Source: Deltaproteobacteria bacterium
Lineage (GTDB): Bacteria; Desulfobacterota_C; Deferrisomatia; Deferrisomatales; JACRMM01
NCBI GenBank assembly: GCA_016218905.1
Contig: JACRCS010000666.1
Span: 1 to 21,445 of the forward strand
Length of the DNA stretch: 21,445 nucleotides
Direction of reading: 5' to 3'
Position 1 is the stretch's first letter, and the number at the start of each line of letters is the position of its first letter. This document shows positions 15,373-21,219 of this stretch, one piece after another. A program made the position numbers and the translations under genes. The notes beneath the pieces are model-generated. The model was not told the DNA's origin, searched no databases, and saw only the letters and a program-made list of their open reading frames with translations.

Positions 15373-16065
15373 ATGAGAGAGGTCCTCGTCATCGTTCCCT
15401 TCGTAGACTCATCCCCCCTGGTCGCCTGGATGCGAGACGTGTACTCCCACGTCTCTCACGTCGACATCGTCGGCGTCGACGAGGGTAAGGACCCCCTCGT
15501 GACGGTCTGCGACATCGAGTTCAACAACCCGGCCATGTTGAAGCGCATCCTGCGGGCCCAGGAGCAGGGCTACCGGGCCGCGGTCATCGCCTGCTTCGGC
15601 GACCCCGTCCTCACCTCGGCCCGGGAGATGGCCTCCATCCCGGTCTTCGGCCCGGGGGAGACGGCGTTGGCGGTCGCCACGACCCTGGGCGACCGGATCC
15701 TCATCGTGGAGCCCGGGATCGAGTTCGTCTACGCGACCCAGAAGAACGTGCGTATGTACGGGCTCGACAAGCGGGTGGTCGGCGTGCGTTCGGTGCCGCT
15801 CGACTTCTGCAGCGCCAACGCCACGCCGGAGGAGGCTGCCCTGGGGGTCCAGGCGTGCGTCGACGCGGTCCGGGAGGAGAAGGCCCACGTGCTCGTCCTC
15901 GGCTGCATCGGGCTCTGCGGTTTCGTCGACCAGATCCGGCAGGCGCTCGGCAACGCCGGCCTCTCGGTCTCCGTCGTCGAGCCCGGGATCACGGTGATGG
16001 AGTACAGCAAGATGGTGCTGGGCCTGGGCTTGAACCAGAGCCGGGCGATGTTCCACGCGATGTGA
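15373..16065 (+). CDS. Asp/Glu/hydantoin racemase family protein
   Basis: The 230-aa protein belongs to the aspartate/glutamate racemase superfamily (hydantoin and allantoin racemases, maleate isomerase, arylmalonate decarboxylase). The two-cysteine signature is present: C74 in AVIACFGDP and C178 in LVLGCIGLCG. A racemase or isomerase mechanism with both cysteines is therefore more likely than a decarboxylase, which keeps only one. The ATG at 15373 is preceded by GAGAGGAGAAGAG. An in-frame GTG at 15340 overlaps the flavoprotein stop but has no good ribosome-binding site. Genes of this family often stand beside hyuA/hyuB, where they invert the configuration of a cyclic substrate. Confidence 0.87.
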   Translation: MREVLVIVPFVDSSPLVAWMRDVYSHVSHVDIVGVDEGKDPLVTVCDIEFNNPAMLKRILRAQEQGYRAAVIACFGDPVLTSAREMASIPVFGPGETALAVATTLGDRILIVEPGIEFVYATQKNVRMYGLDKRVVGVRSVPLDFCSANATPEEAALGVQACVDAVREEKAHVLVLGCIGLCGFVDQIRQALGNAGLSVSVVEPGITVMEYSKMVLGLGLNQSRAMFHAM

Positions 16066-16072
16066 GCAGTAG

Positions 16073-16090
16073 GGCGGGGCTTGCCCCGCC
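16073..16090 (+). terminator. GC-rich hairpin after the racemase gene
   Basis: GGCGGGGC and GCCCCGCC form a perfect 8-bp stem with a two-base centre, 8 bp after the stop codon. No T-run follows, so termination would be weak or factor-assisted. Confidence 0.45.
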
Positions 16091-16097
16091 GAGACGA

Positions 16098-16146
16098 CTT
16101 AGGCGTTTAGGGGTTCGAGCCTAAGGCCTAAAGCCTAAAACCTAAA
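16098..16146 (+). repeat. CCTAAA heptamer repeats with inverted partner
   Basis: Four heptamers in phase (GCCTAAG, GCCTAAA, GCCTAAA, ACCTAAA) occupy 16119-16146, 20 bp before the SDR start. CTTAGGC at 16098-16104 is the exact reverse complement of the first unit, giving a 7-bp stem with a 14-nt loop. It is another member of the short tandem repeats seen in the leaders of this cluster, with a different unit. Confidence 0.7.
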
Positions 16147-16165
16147 GACACGGCGAGGTGCTCCC

Positions 16166-16954
16166 ATGCTCAAGGAAAACGTCGCCTTAATCACCGGCGC
16201 CGCCAGCGCAAAGGGCATCGGCTTCGGAATCGCGAAGAAGTTTGCCGAGAACGGTTGCCATCTCGTGCTGAACGACGTGCGCGAGTTGGACGAGCCGGCG
16301 CTCGGGACCCTGCGGGAGCTCGAGGGTTCGGGCATCCGTTGGCTCTTCGCGAAGGCCGACGTCTCCGACGCCGCTCAGGTGAAGTCGCTCGTTCAGGCGG
16401 CCCTGGACGTCTTCGGCAGGATCGACGTCCTCGTCAACAACGCGGCCGTCGCGCCCCTGCCGAAGAGCGTCGCCGACATCCCGGTCGAGGAGTGGGAGAA
16501 GGTGCTGGCGGTCAACCTGAAGGGGCCGTTCCTCCTCACCCGGGAGGTGGGGCCTCATATGGCCCGGAGAGGCTCCGGCAGGATCATCAACATCTCCGCC
16601 ACTTCGGGGCTCATGCCGGCCATCATGGACGCCCACTACAACTCGGCCAAGGCCGGCCTGATCATGCTGACGAAGGACACCGCGCTGGAGTTCGCCCCCG
16701 CCAACGTGACGGTCAACTGCATCTGCCCGGGCGTCATCGTCACGGGCCTCACAGAGACGGTGGTCCCTCCGGGCGTGGAGCCGTGGGCCTTCTTCGAGGG
16801 CCTGACGAAGCGGATCGTGCCGATGAAGCGGCCCGGCACCCCGGAGGACGTCGCCAAGGCGGCGCTCTTCTTCGCGTCGGAGCTCGGCTCGTACGTGACG
16901 GGCGAGGCCCTGCTCGTGGCGGGCGGCGCTCCCTTGACCCGCTTGACGCCCTAG
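16166..16954 (+). CDS. Short-chain dehydrogenase/reductase (SDR)
   Basis: The 262-aa protein is a classical SDR: nucleotide-binding TGAASAKGIG (10-19), NNA at 91-93, YNSAK with Y158 and K162, and a C-terminal GxxxTGEALLVAGG-type end. Asp37 after strand 2 (LNDVRE) suggests NAD rather than NADP. The position that usually carries the catalytic serine (13 before Tyr158) is Ala145, with Ser144 next to it, so the active site may be shifted or altered. In this cluster it would oxidise an alcohol to a ketone, or reduce it. The start has GGCGAGGTG upstream. Confidence 0.9.
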   Translation: MLKENVALITGAASAKGIGFGIAKKFAENGCHLVLNDVRELDEPALGTLRELEGSGIRWLFAKADVSDAAQVKSLVQAALDVFGRIDVLVNNAAVAPLPKSVADIPVEEWEKVLAVNLKGPFLLTREVGPHMARRGSGRIINISATSGLMPAIMDAHYNSAKAGLIMLTKDTALEFAPANVTVNCICPGVIVTGLTETVVPPGVEPWAFFEGLTKRIVPMKRPGTPEDVAKAALFFASELGSYVTGEALLVAGGAPLTRLTP

Positions 16955-17008
16955 CGAGGCCGAGCCTTAGACCACCAACGCATGAGAGACGAAGGTCCGT
17001 CTCACGCC

Positions 17009-17076
17009 ACGACGCTACGGGCGCAACGCGACAACCGGCCGGGGGAAGTTTTCGTAGCGTCGTTGCGCCGTTGCGT
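17009..17076 (+). repeat. Octamer tandem repeat and inverted repeat in the ligase leader
   Basis: Three 8-bp units (CGTAGCGT, CGTTGCGC, CGTTGCGT) lie at 17053-17076. The sequence ACGACGCTACG at 17009-17019 is the exact reverse complement of 17053-17063, so an 11-bp stem with a 33-nt loop can form. It lies in the 188-bp gap between the SDR and the acyl-CoA synthetase gene. Confidence 0.6.
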
Positions 17077-17142
17077 GAAACCGGTCTTTCGGCTCCCGCT
17101 CCGGCCCTCACGGGGGCCTCGGGAAATGGGAAGGAGGCGCGG

Positions 17143-18702
17143 ATGGCGATCATCGACTACTTCGACCGCGGTTGCCGCATCAACCCCGACGGCGAGTACT
17201 TGATCTTCGGGGACCGCCGGTTCACCTACCGGGAGGCGCAGCGGTTCAGCTTTCGCGCCGGGAACGGGCTCCTCGCCCTCGGCTGCGCGCGGGGCGCGAA
17301 GGCGGCCGTCTGGGCGGCCAACGACCCGGTGGGCTGGCTCTGCACCCTCTCGATCTGGCGCGCCGGCCTCGTCTGGGTGCCGATCAACCCGCGCAACTCG
17401 GCCGAGGAGAACGCCTACATCCTGGATACCTTCGACTGCGAGGTGCTCTTCTTCCAGAAGCAGTTCGGGGAAGCGGTGGCGCTCCTCGCCCCCAGGCTCC
17501 CGAAGCTGCGCCACACGATCTGCGTCGACGGCGAGGCGCCCGGATCGCTCTCGCTGGAGAACTGGCTGGCGTCGCAATCGGAGACCCCGCCCGCGGTGGA
17601 CTACCCCATCGAGGACGTCTGCTGCATCCAGGCGACGGGGGGAACCACCGGCAACCCCAAGGGCGTGATGAACACCCACCGGAGCATCCAGACCTTCGTC
17701 GCGAGCTGGCTCCTGGCCCTCTGGTACCCGCCGGGCTTCCGGCCGGTGAACCTCGCGGCCGCGCCCCTGACCCACACGGCCGGCCCCATGTCCCTCGTGA
17801 CCGCGGTCCGCGGCGGGACGATCGTGCTCCTGCCGCGGCCGGATCCGGCGCTGGTCCTCGACGCCATCGAGGAGCACCGCGTGACCGAGTTCTACCTGCC
17901 GCCCACCGTGATCTACCGGCTGCTGGACCTTCCGGGGGTGGCCGAACGCGACTACTCCTCGCTCCGCTACTTCATGTACGGCGCCGCGCCCATGTCCACC
18001 GAGAAGCTCCGCAGGGCCTTGAAGGTCTTCGGCCCCGTCATGATCCAGGGCTACGGCCAGACCGAGGCGCCGGGCACCATCACCTATCTCGGCCCGGAGG
18101 AGCACTTCGTCGCCGGCGAGATCGCGCCGGAGTCGCGCCTCTCCTCCTGCGGCCGTCCGTACCCGATGGTCCGGTGCGCGATCCTCGACGAGGAGAACCG
18201 GCCCGTGCCCGACGGGCAAGTGGGCGAGATCTGCGCCGCGGGCGACATCGTCATGAAGGGCTACTACAACGACCCGCAGAAGACGGCCGAGACGATCGTC
18301 GGCGGCTGGCTCCACACCGGTGACGTGGGCTTCTTCGACGCGGAGGGCTATCTCCACATCACCGACCGCAAGAAAGACATGATCATCACCGGCGGGTTCA
18401 ACGTCTTCAGCGCCGAGGTCGAGGGCGTGCTCAACGGCCATCCGGCGGTCCGGGAGTGCGCGGTGGTGGGCATCCCCGACGAGAAGTGGGGCGAGGCCGT
18501 CAAGGCCGTCGTGGAGCTCAACGCCGGTCAGGTCGCCACGGCCGAGGAACTCATCGCCCTCTGCAAGGAGAGGCTCGGCAGCGTGAAGGCGCCGAAGAGC
18601 GTCGACTTCGTCGAGGCGCTGCCGCGAAGCTCCGCGGGCAAGATCCTCAAGAGGGAGGTGCGCGCCAAGTTTTGGGAGGGGAGGGACCGACAGGTTTCAT
18701 GA
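17143..18702 (+). CDS. Acyl-CoA synthetase (class I adenylate-forming ligase)
   Basis: The 519-aa protein has every motif of the fatty-acyl/aryl-CoA synthetase family: phosphate loop TGGTTGNPKG (about 165-174), GYGQTE, GWLHTGD, the hinge DRKKDMIITGG (from D408), and the catalytic lysine K500 in AGKILKR. It differs from the two PaaK-type ligases upstream and belongs to the FadD/MenE-like branch. It should activate an acid with ATP and CoA in the cytoplasm. The ATG at 17143 follows GGAAGGAGGCG. The chemistry is certain; the acid is not. If HyuA/HyuB make a beta-keto acid, this enzyme is a natural candidate to activate it. Confidence 0.92.
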   Translation: MAIIDYFDRGCRINPDGEYLIFGDRRFTYREAQRFSFRAGNGLLALGCARGAKAAVWAANDPVGWLCTLSIWRAGLVWVPINPRNSAEENAYILDTFDCEVLFFQKQFGEAVALLAPRLPKLRHTICVDGEAPGSLSLENWLASQSETPPAVDYPIEDVCCIQATGGTTGNPKGVMNTHRSIQTFVASWLLALWYPPGFRPVNLAAAPLTHTAGPMSLVTAVRGGTIVLLPRPDPALVLDAIEEHRVTEFYLPPTVIYRLLDLPGVAERDYSSLRYFMYGAAPMSTEKLRRALKVFGPVMIQGYGQTEAPGTITYLGPEEHFVAGEIAPESRLSSCGRPYPMVRCAILDEENRPVPDGQVGEICAAGDIVMKGYYNDPQKTAETIVGGWLHTGDVGFFDAEGYLHITDRKKDMIITGGFNVFSAEVEGVLNGHPAVRECAVVGIPDEKWGEAVKAVVELNAGQVATAEELIALCKERLGSVKAPKSVDFVEALPRSSAGKILKREVRAKFWEGRDRQVS

Positions 18703-18760
18703 CCCGGGCCGGGAGGCCCTTCTGAACTCCGCGACGATGAGGCCCATCCACGTCGTCGAA

Positions 18761-18787
18761 TTCGTCCGCTTCGTCCAGTCCGTCCAG
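18761..18787 (+). repeat. Three 9-bp tandem repeats (TTCGTCCAG type)
   Basis: Units TTCGTCCGC, TTCGTCCAG and TCCGTCCAG follow one another between the synthetase and the small secreted protein gene. This is the only unit of length nine among the leader repeats of the window. Confidence 0.6.
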
Positions 18788-18799
18788 CGCCCCCGCCTT

Positions 18800-18823
18800 C
18801 CGGATACCCGTTCGGCTATCCGG
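18800..18823. other. Hairpin in the 228-bp gap after the synthetase gene
   Basis: CCGGATA and TATCCGG form a perfect 7-bp stem with a 10-nt loop, 98 bp after the stop codon. A perfect 10-bp palindrome, GTGGTACCAC, follows shortly after. No T-run is present; function is unknown. Confidence 0.4.
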
Positions 18824-18930
18824 AGTACCGGTTCGTGTGGTGGTACCACGGGACCGCCATGCCCATGCTTCAGTCGGTGAAGGGGGTAATTGCCGCCTGC
18901 CGGCGAACGGCCGGGACGGGAGGATAGGAC

Positions 18931-19329
18931 ATGAGGACAATTCGAACGATCCGATACGCACTGCTTCTGTCGTTGATCGGCATGCTGGCTGCACCGATCG
19001 CGAGCCGGTTCGCGACGGCCGACGCGGCGCCCATCCCGCCCGGAATTCAAGCCCGCATGCAGGCCCCCGCGATGGCGCCGGCCCCCCAGGTCAGGGTCAG
19101 TCCCGCGCCGGCGCTGCCCCTCGCGCGGGGAGTCGAAGCCCGCACGCAGGCCCCCGCGATGGCGCCGACCCCCCAGGTCAGGGTCAGTCCCGCGCCGGCG
19201 CTCAGGGCGAGCCCGGCGCCGGGTGCCCAGGTCCCCGCGGTGCCCGGCCTGACCGGCACTTCGGTGCCGATGATCAGCGGGTTCGCCTCGGTGCCGACCG
19301 TGCCGATCGCGCCCCTCACGGTGCGGTAG
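18931..19329 (+). CDS. Small secreted Pro/Ala-rich protein with internal duplication
   Basis: I do not recognise this 132-aa protein. It begins with arginines and a hydrophobic stretch (about residues 9-24, with ALLLSLIGMLAAPIA), followed by a likely signal-peptidase site near ADA-AP (residues 30-34), so export is likely. The mature part is rich in proline, alanine and valine. It contains a 29-residue unit (38-66) repeated at 67-95 with the shared core QAPAMAP.PQVRVSPAPAL, and a partial third copy after that. GACGGGAGG precedes the ATG. There is no cysteine and no sign of an enzyme. Since it starts 228 bp after the ligase, it may be independently transcribed. Confidence 0.6.
   Translation: MRTIRTIRYALLLSLIGMLAAPIASRFATADAAPIPPGIQARMQAPAMAPAPQVRVSPAPALPLARGVEARTQAPAMAPTPQVRVSPAPALRASPAPGAQVPAVPGLTGTSVPMISGFASVPTVPIAPLTVR
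19042..19215 (+). repeat. Tandem 87-bp duplication inside the secreted protein gene
   Basis: Bases 19042-19128 and 19129-19215 are nearly the same, including a long identical block from CAGGTCAGGGTCAGTCCC on. The duplication is in frame (29 codons), so copy-number change would alter protein length without a frameshift. Confidence 0.75.
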
Positions 19330-19355
19330 CAGGCCCGGGGAGGCCGAGGGGGGGT

Positions 19356-19384
19356 GAAGAAGGGCGCCTCGCGCGCCCTTCTTC
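19356..19384 (+). terminator. 12-bp hairpin after the secreted protein gene
   Basis: GAAGAAGGGCGC and GCGCCCTTCTTC pair perfectly around CTCGC, starting 27 bp after the stop codon. The stem is strong, but no T-run follows. It marks the end of the + strand block and is the best terminator candidate of the window. Confidence 0.6.
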
Positions 19385-19470
19385 GGAGCGGCTTGCCAGC
19401 GCCCGCGCGGAGGAAGCCGACCGCCCGCGCAAGAGGCCCGTCGTATTCTCTATCTTGTCCTACGCCCTTC

Positions 19471-19648
19471 TTAGACTGCTACTGGCGTCAAAGTGTAAAC
19501 GCGTGCGAGTCTGGCAGCTGATTTCAGGTCGCCTTGTCGTAGGGCTTCACGAACATCGTCGAGCCTTGCGGTTTCGAATGATCGTGAGCCGACGCCCCCT
19601 TTCGGTGAACTCGCCAAGATGCTTCTTCTTTCGAAGACGCTTCCTCAT
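19471..19648 (-). pseudogene. Chimeric remnant: YggL/DUF469 start joined to antitoxin-like 3' end
   Basis: On the minus strand an ATG at 19648 opens a 33-codon frame starting MRKRLRKKKHLGEF and continuing to RLTIIRNRK, which is the N-terminus of DUF469/YggL-type proteins. It stops at 19547 after leaving homology. From 19563 down to the stop at 19471, in another frame, lies LDDVREALRQGDLKSAARLA and on to TLTPVAV. This closely matches the last 30 residues of the 70-aa gene at 20684-20899. The DNA similarity continues about 40 bp past both stops. The locus therefore joins two unrelated genes out of frame and is a dead recombinant. Confidence 0.65.
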
Positions 19649-19683
19649 ACCTTATTCCTGCCTCTATTGATCCATTCTTGTGG

Positions 19684-19774
19684 ATCGAACGCCTACTTAA
19701 CCAGCGCGCGCCATTGCAGCTAGGGTCCAAATACATGCTTGTGTCGCGCGTCTGATCACGCGGTTGTTCGGCGC
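19684..19774 (-). repeat. Cassette-boundary repeat A (attC-like?)
   Basis: About 91 bp, clearly related to 20588-20679. Shared blocks include TCGAACGCCT, AGCGCGCGCC, GTCCAAATAC and GTGTCGCGCGTCTG. Outer ends (TCGAACGCC against GGTTGTTCGGCGCC) are partly complementary. The stop codon and last residues of the DUF2283 gene lie inside it. This resembles the way gene ends lie inside attC sites of integron cassettes, but the RYYYAAC/GTTRRRY core motifs are not well kept. Confidence 0.5.
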
Positions 19775-19980
19775 CCCCCCACTCGGCTTGCCACCTCCTG
19801 GTACGAGAACTCTTGAAGCTGAGCATTCGTCCTGGCGTGCTCTATCGTCATGCTGACGAGATTGCCGTGTTGGTCGAAATCGGCGTAGATGTTCTCGCTG
19901 ATCTCCCGGGTCTCAATGACCTCGTTATCCGTGAACTCGATTAGGGCCGTGTCCGTGTCTGAGAAATAGCGAACCCTCAT
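19756..19980 (-). CDS. DUF2283 domain protein
   Basis: The 74-aa protein matches DUF2283: the MRVRYFSDTDTALIEFTDN start, then ETREISENIYADFDQHGN, then SMTIEHA. DUF2283 genes are commonly next to DUF4258 genes in toxin-antitoxin-like pairs. Here it stands alone, since the nearest DUF4258 gene is more than 900 bp away with another pair in between. The C-terminal residues (GGRRTTA) are encoded by the boundary repeat and are probably not part of the original fold. Function is unknown; antitoxin-like is inference. Confidence 0.75.
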   Translation of the reverse strand: MRVRYFSDTDTALIEFTDNEVIETREISENIYADFDQHGNLVSMTIEHARTNAQLQEFSYQEVASRVGGRRTTA

Positions 19981-19996
19981 GCGGATTTCTGCCTCA

Positions 19997-20046
19997 CGAG
20001 AAACAACTCGGTATGCCGAGCGTCTGGTTTACACGGTTGTTCGAGC
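19997..20046 (-). repeat. Cassette-boundary repeat B (short form)
   Basis: On the minus strand CGAACAACCG at one end and GTTGTTTC at the other are near reverse complements, and CTCGG-CATA-CCGAG forms an inner hairpin. The outer part matches repeat A (CGTCTG...CGGTTGTTCG). It separates the BrnA-like and DUF2283 genes and encodes the end of the BrnA-like protein. Confidence 0.45.
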
Positions 20047-20295
20047 CCGCCTTGGCTTTGAACTGCCGCGCTTTGGCTTGGGCATGGTATTGATTAAGGC
20101 GCGTAGGACCTGGTTGACTGAATCGGGGGTCTGAAATACCTCGGCCACGTCTGGGTCGAGGACCACGACGACCCGGGGCTCGTCGGCTTGCCCTGCGAAC
20201 CGGTTTTCCTTCGCCTTCGCATAGTCGAACTGGTACTCCTCTCGGAGTTCATCGCCCGGGTCCGGTACGTGATCAGGGGTTTTGGTCTTCTTCAT
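20029..20295 (-). CDS. BrnA-like antitoxin
   Basis: This 88-aa protein has PDPGDELREEYQFDYAKAK near its N-terminus and VVVLDPDVAEVFQTPDSVNQ followed by LRALI. That is the pattern of BrnA-type antitoxins, which carry a ribbon-helix-helix DNA-binding C-terminal part and neutralise the BrnT ribonuclease. The gene overlaps the end of a BrnT-like reading frame, the usual operon order with toxin first. That toxin is broken by frameshifts, so the antitoxin is an orphan. The last residues (RARTTV) come from the boundary repeat, as in the DUF2283 protein. Confidence 0.7.
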   Translation of the reverse strand: MKKTKTPDHVPDPGDELREEYQFDYAKAKENRFAGQADEPRVVVVLDPDVAEVFQTPDSVNQVLRALINTMPKPKRGSSKPRRARTTV

Positions 20296-20562
20296 AGTCG
20301 TCTCGCTCGCGCGGGGTCATCGGTCGTGCGCTGATGATGCGGATTACATTTTCCGTCCCTCCCGTGAAGGACACCAGCAGGAGACGGCCGGTCGCCGAGT
20401 GGCCGACGAGGATCTCTCGCGTCTCGTGCCTGAATGATCTTCATCGTCCGAAGATGCGGGCGAGAGGGTCGTGGAACCCGGTGCTCGCCTCATCGAAGCT
20501 CACTCCGTGCTTCTGGAGGTTTCTGGTCGCCTTCCGCCGATCCACTCAAAGCGAAGGCCCAT
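20273..20562 (-). pseudogene. Frameshifted BrnT-family toxin
   Basis: Reading the minus strand from an ATG at 20562 (preceded by a G-rich ribosome-binding site), BrnT can be followed through three frame changes. MGLRFEW is followed by a one-base loss near 20543, then DRRKATRNLQKHGVSFDEA continues to HDPLARIF. After an extra base near 20448 comes DDEDHS. After another shift near 20428 comes ETREILVGHSATGRLLLVSF, then ENVIRIISARPMTPRERDDY, ending at 20273. The order KHGVSF, DDEDHS, ETR, IRIISAR is the BrnT (DUF497) signature. With three shifts no full toxin can be made, unless the sequence itself contains errors. Confidence 0.72.
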
Positions 20563-20587
20563 GGTCCTGATTCCCCCCTCTTATTGC

Positions 20588-20679
20588 TCGAACGCCTGCG
20601 TAACAGCGCGCGCCCTGACGTTGAAGTCCAAATACGCGCTGTGTCGCGCGTCTGGGTTCACGCGGATGTTCTACGGCGC
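20588..20679 (-). repeat. Cassette-boundary repeat C
   Basis: This 92-bp partner of repeat A (about three quarters identical by eye) lies between the end of the 70-aa gene and the BrnT remnant. It keeps GCGCGCGC and GTCCAAATAC and has complementary GC-rich parts (CGCGCGAC against GCGCGCGC). The BrnT start is 26 bp downstream of it. Confidence 0.5.
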
Positions 20680-20683
20680 ATTC

Positions 20684-20899
20684 TTACATCGCTACTGGCG
20701 TCAGCGTATAGACCCGTGCGAGTTTCGTAGCTGATTTAACGTCACCTTGTCTCAACGCTTGACGCACATCGTCGAGTTTGTAGGCGTCTTCCAATGAGAG
20801 GTAGGGAGACCATCCTTCGTCTGTATAGATAAGTTCCACGTCCACTTCGGCGACGAACTCGCCCTCATGCACCATCTTCGTGTACTGCTTTGTGCTCAT
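20684..20899 (-). CDS. Small antitoxin-like partner of the DUF4258 gene
   Basis: I do not recognise a named family for this 70-aa protein. It starts MSTKQYTKMVHEGEFVAEV and continues WSPYLSLEDAYKLDDV, ending in a basic helix with the last residues TLTPVAM. The chosen ATG (20897-20899) has GGAGGA 6 nt upstream and overlaps the stop of the DUF4258 gene by 4 bp (ATGA), so the two form an operon. A longer in-frame start at 20929 would lie inside the upstream gene. Size and context suggest an antitoxin or accessory protein. Its 3' end is duplicated in the remnant at 19471-19563. Confidence 0.7.
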   Translation of the reverse strand: MSTKQYTKMVHEGEFVAEVDVELIYTDEGWSPYLSLEDAYKLDDVRQALRQGDVKSATKLARVYTLTPVAM

Positions 20900-21219
20900 T
20901 TCTTCCTCCGTCGAAGATCCGGTTCCCATCGCTTCGGATCAGGTCGGTACGCAGTGATGAGAACAGCCGGGGACGAACTGCCTCTCGGAATACCCCAGAC
21001 GACATGAATATGCTCTCCCCCTCGGTCCTTTTGGAGCACCAAGACGCATGGTCCTTTGGGGTACTCGGGGTAGTCCTCAACGACCACTCCATCCCGGATG
21101 GTGGCCACGGCATCCCGCACCAACAAACCGTCTGCTGCCAGTTCATCGTAGCCATGAGCCGAGATTCTCACATCCCCTTGCTCGACCAACCGAAGGATCT
21201 GCTCAAAGGTCCTGCTCAT
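20896..21219 (-). CDS. DUF4258 domain protein (putative toxin-like)
   Basis: The 107-aa protein shows the DUF4258 pattern: VRISAHGYDELAADGLLVRD, then VVVEDYPEYPKGPCVLVLQ, then HIHVVWGIPRG and VLITAYRPDPKRW. Proteins of this family are small, have a RelE-like predicted fold and are often coded beside small antitoxin-like genes. A toxin role is inference. The start ATG has GGAAGGCG about 7 nt upstream on the minus strand. It is the first complete gene of the minus-strand cassette array and overlaps its 70-aa partner by 4 bp. Confidence 0.8.
   Translation of the reverse strand: MSRTFEQILRLVEQGDVRISAHGYDELAADGLLVRDAVATIRDGVVVEDYPEYPKGPCVLVLQKDRGGEHIHVVWGIPRGSSSPAVLITAYRPDPKRWEPDLRRRKK

Noticed and set aside
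16119..16146. CRISPR-like or telomere-like repeat
   Set aside because: Four 7-bp units without spacers, inside a gene leader; a short tandem repeat is the simpler description.
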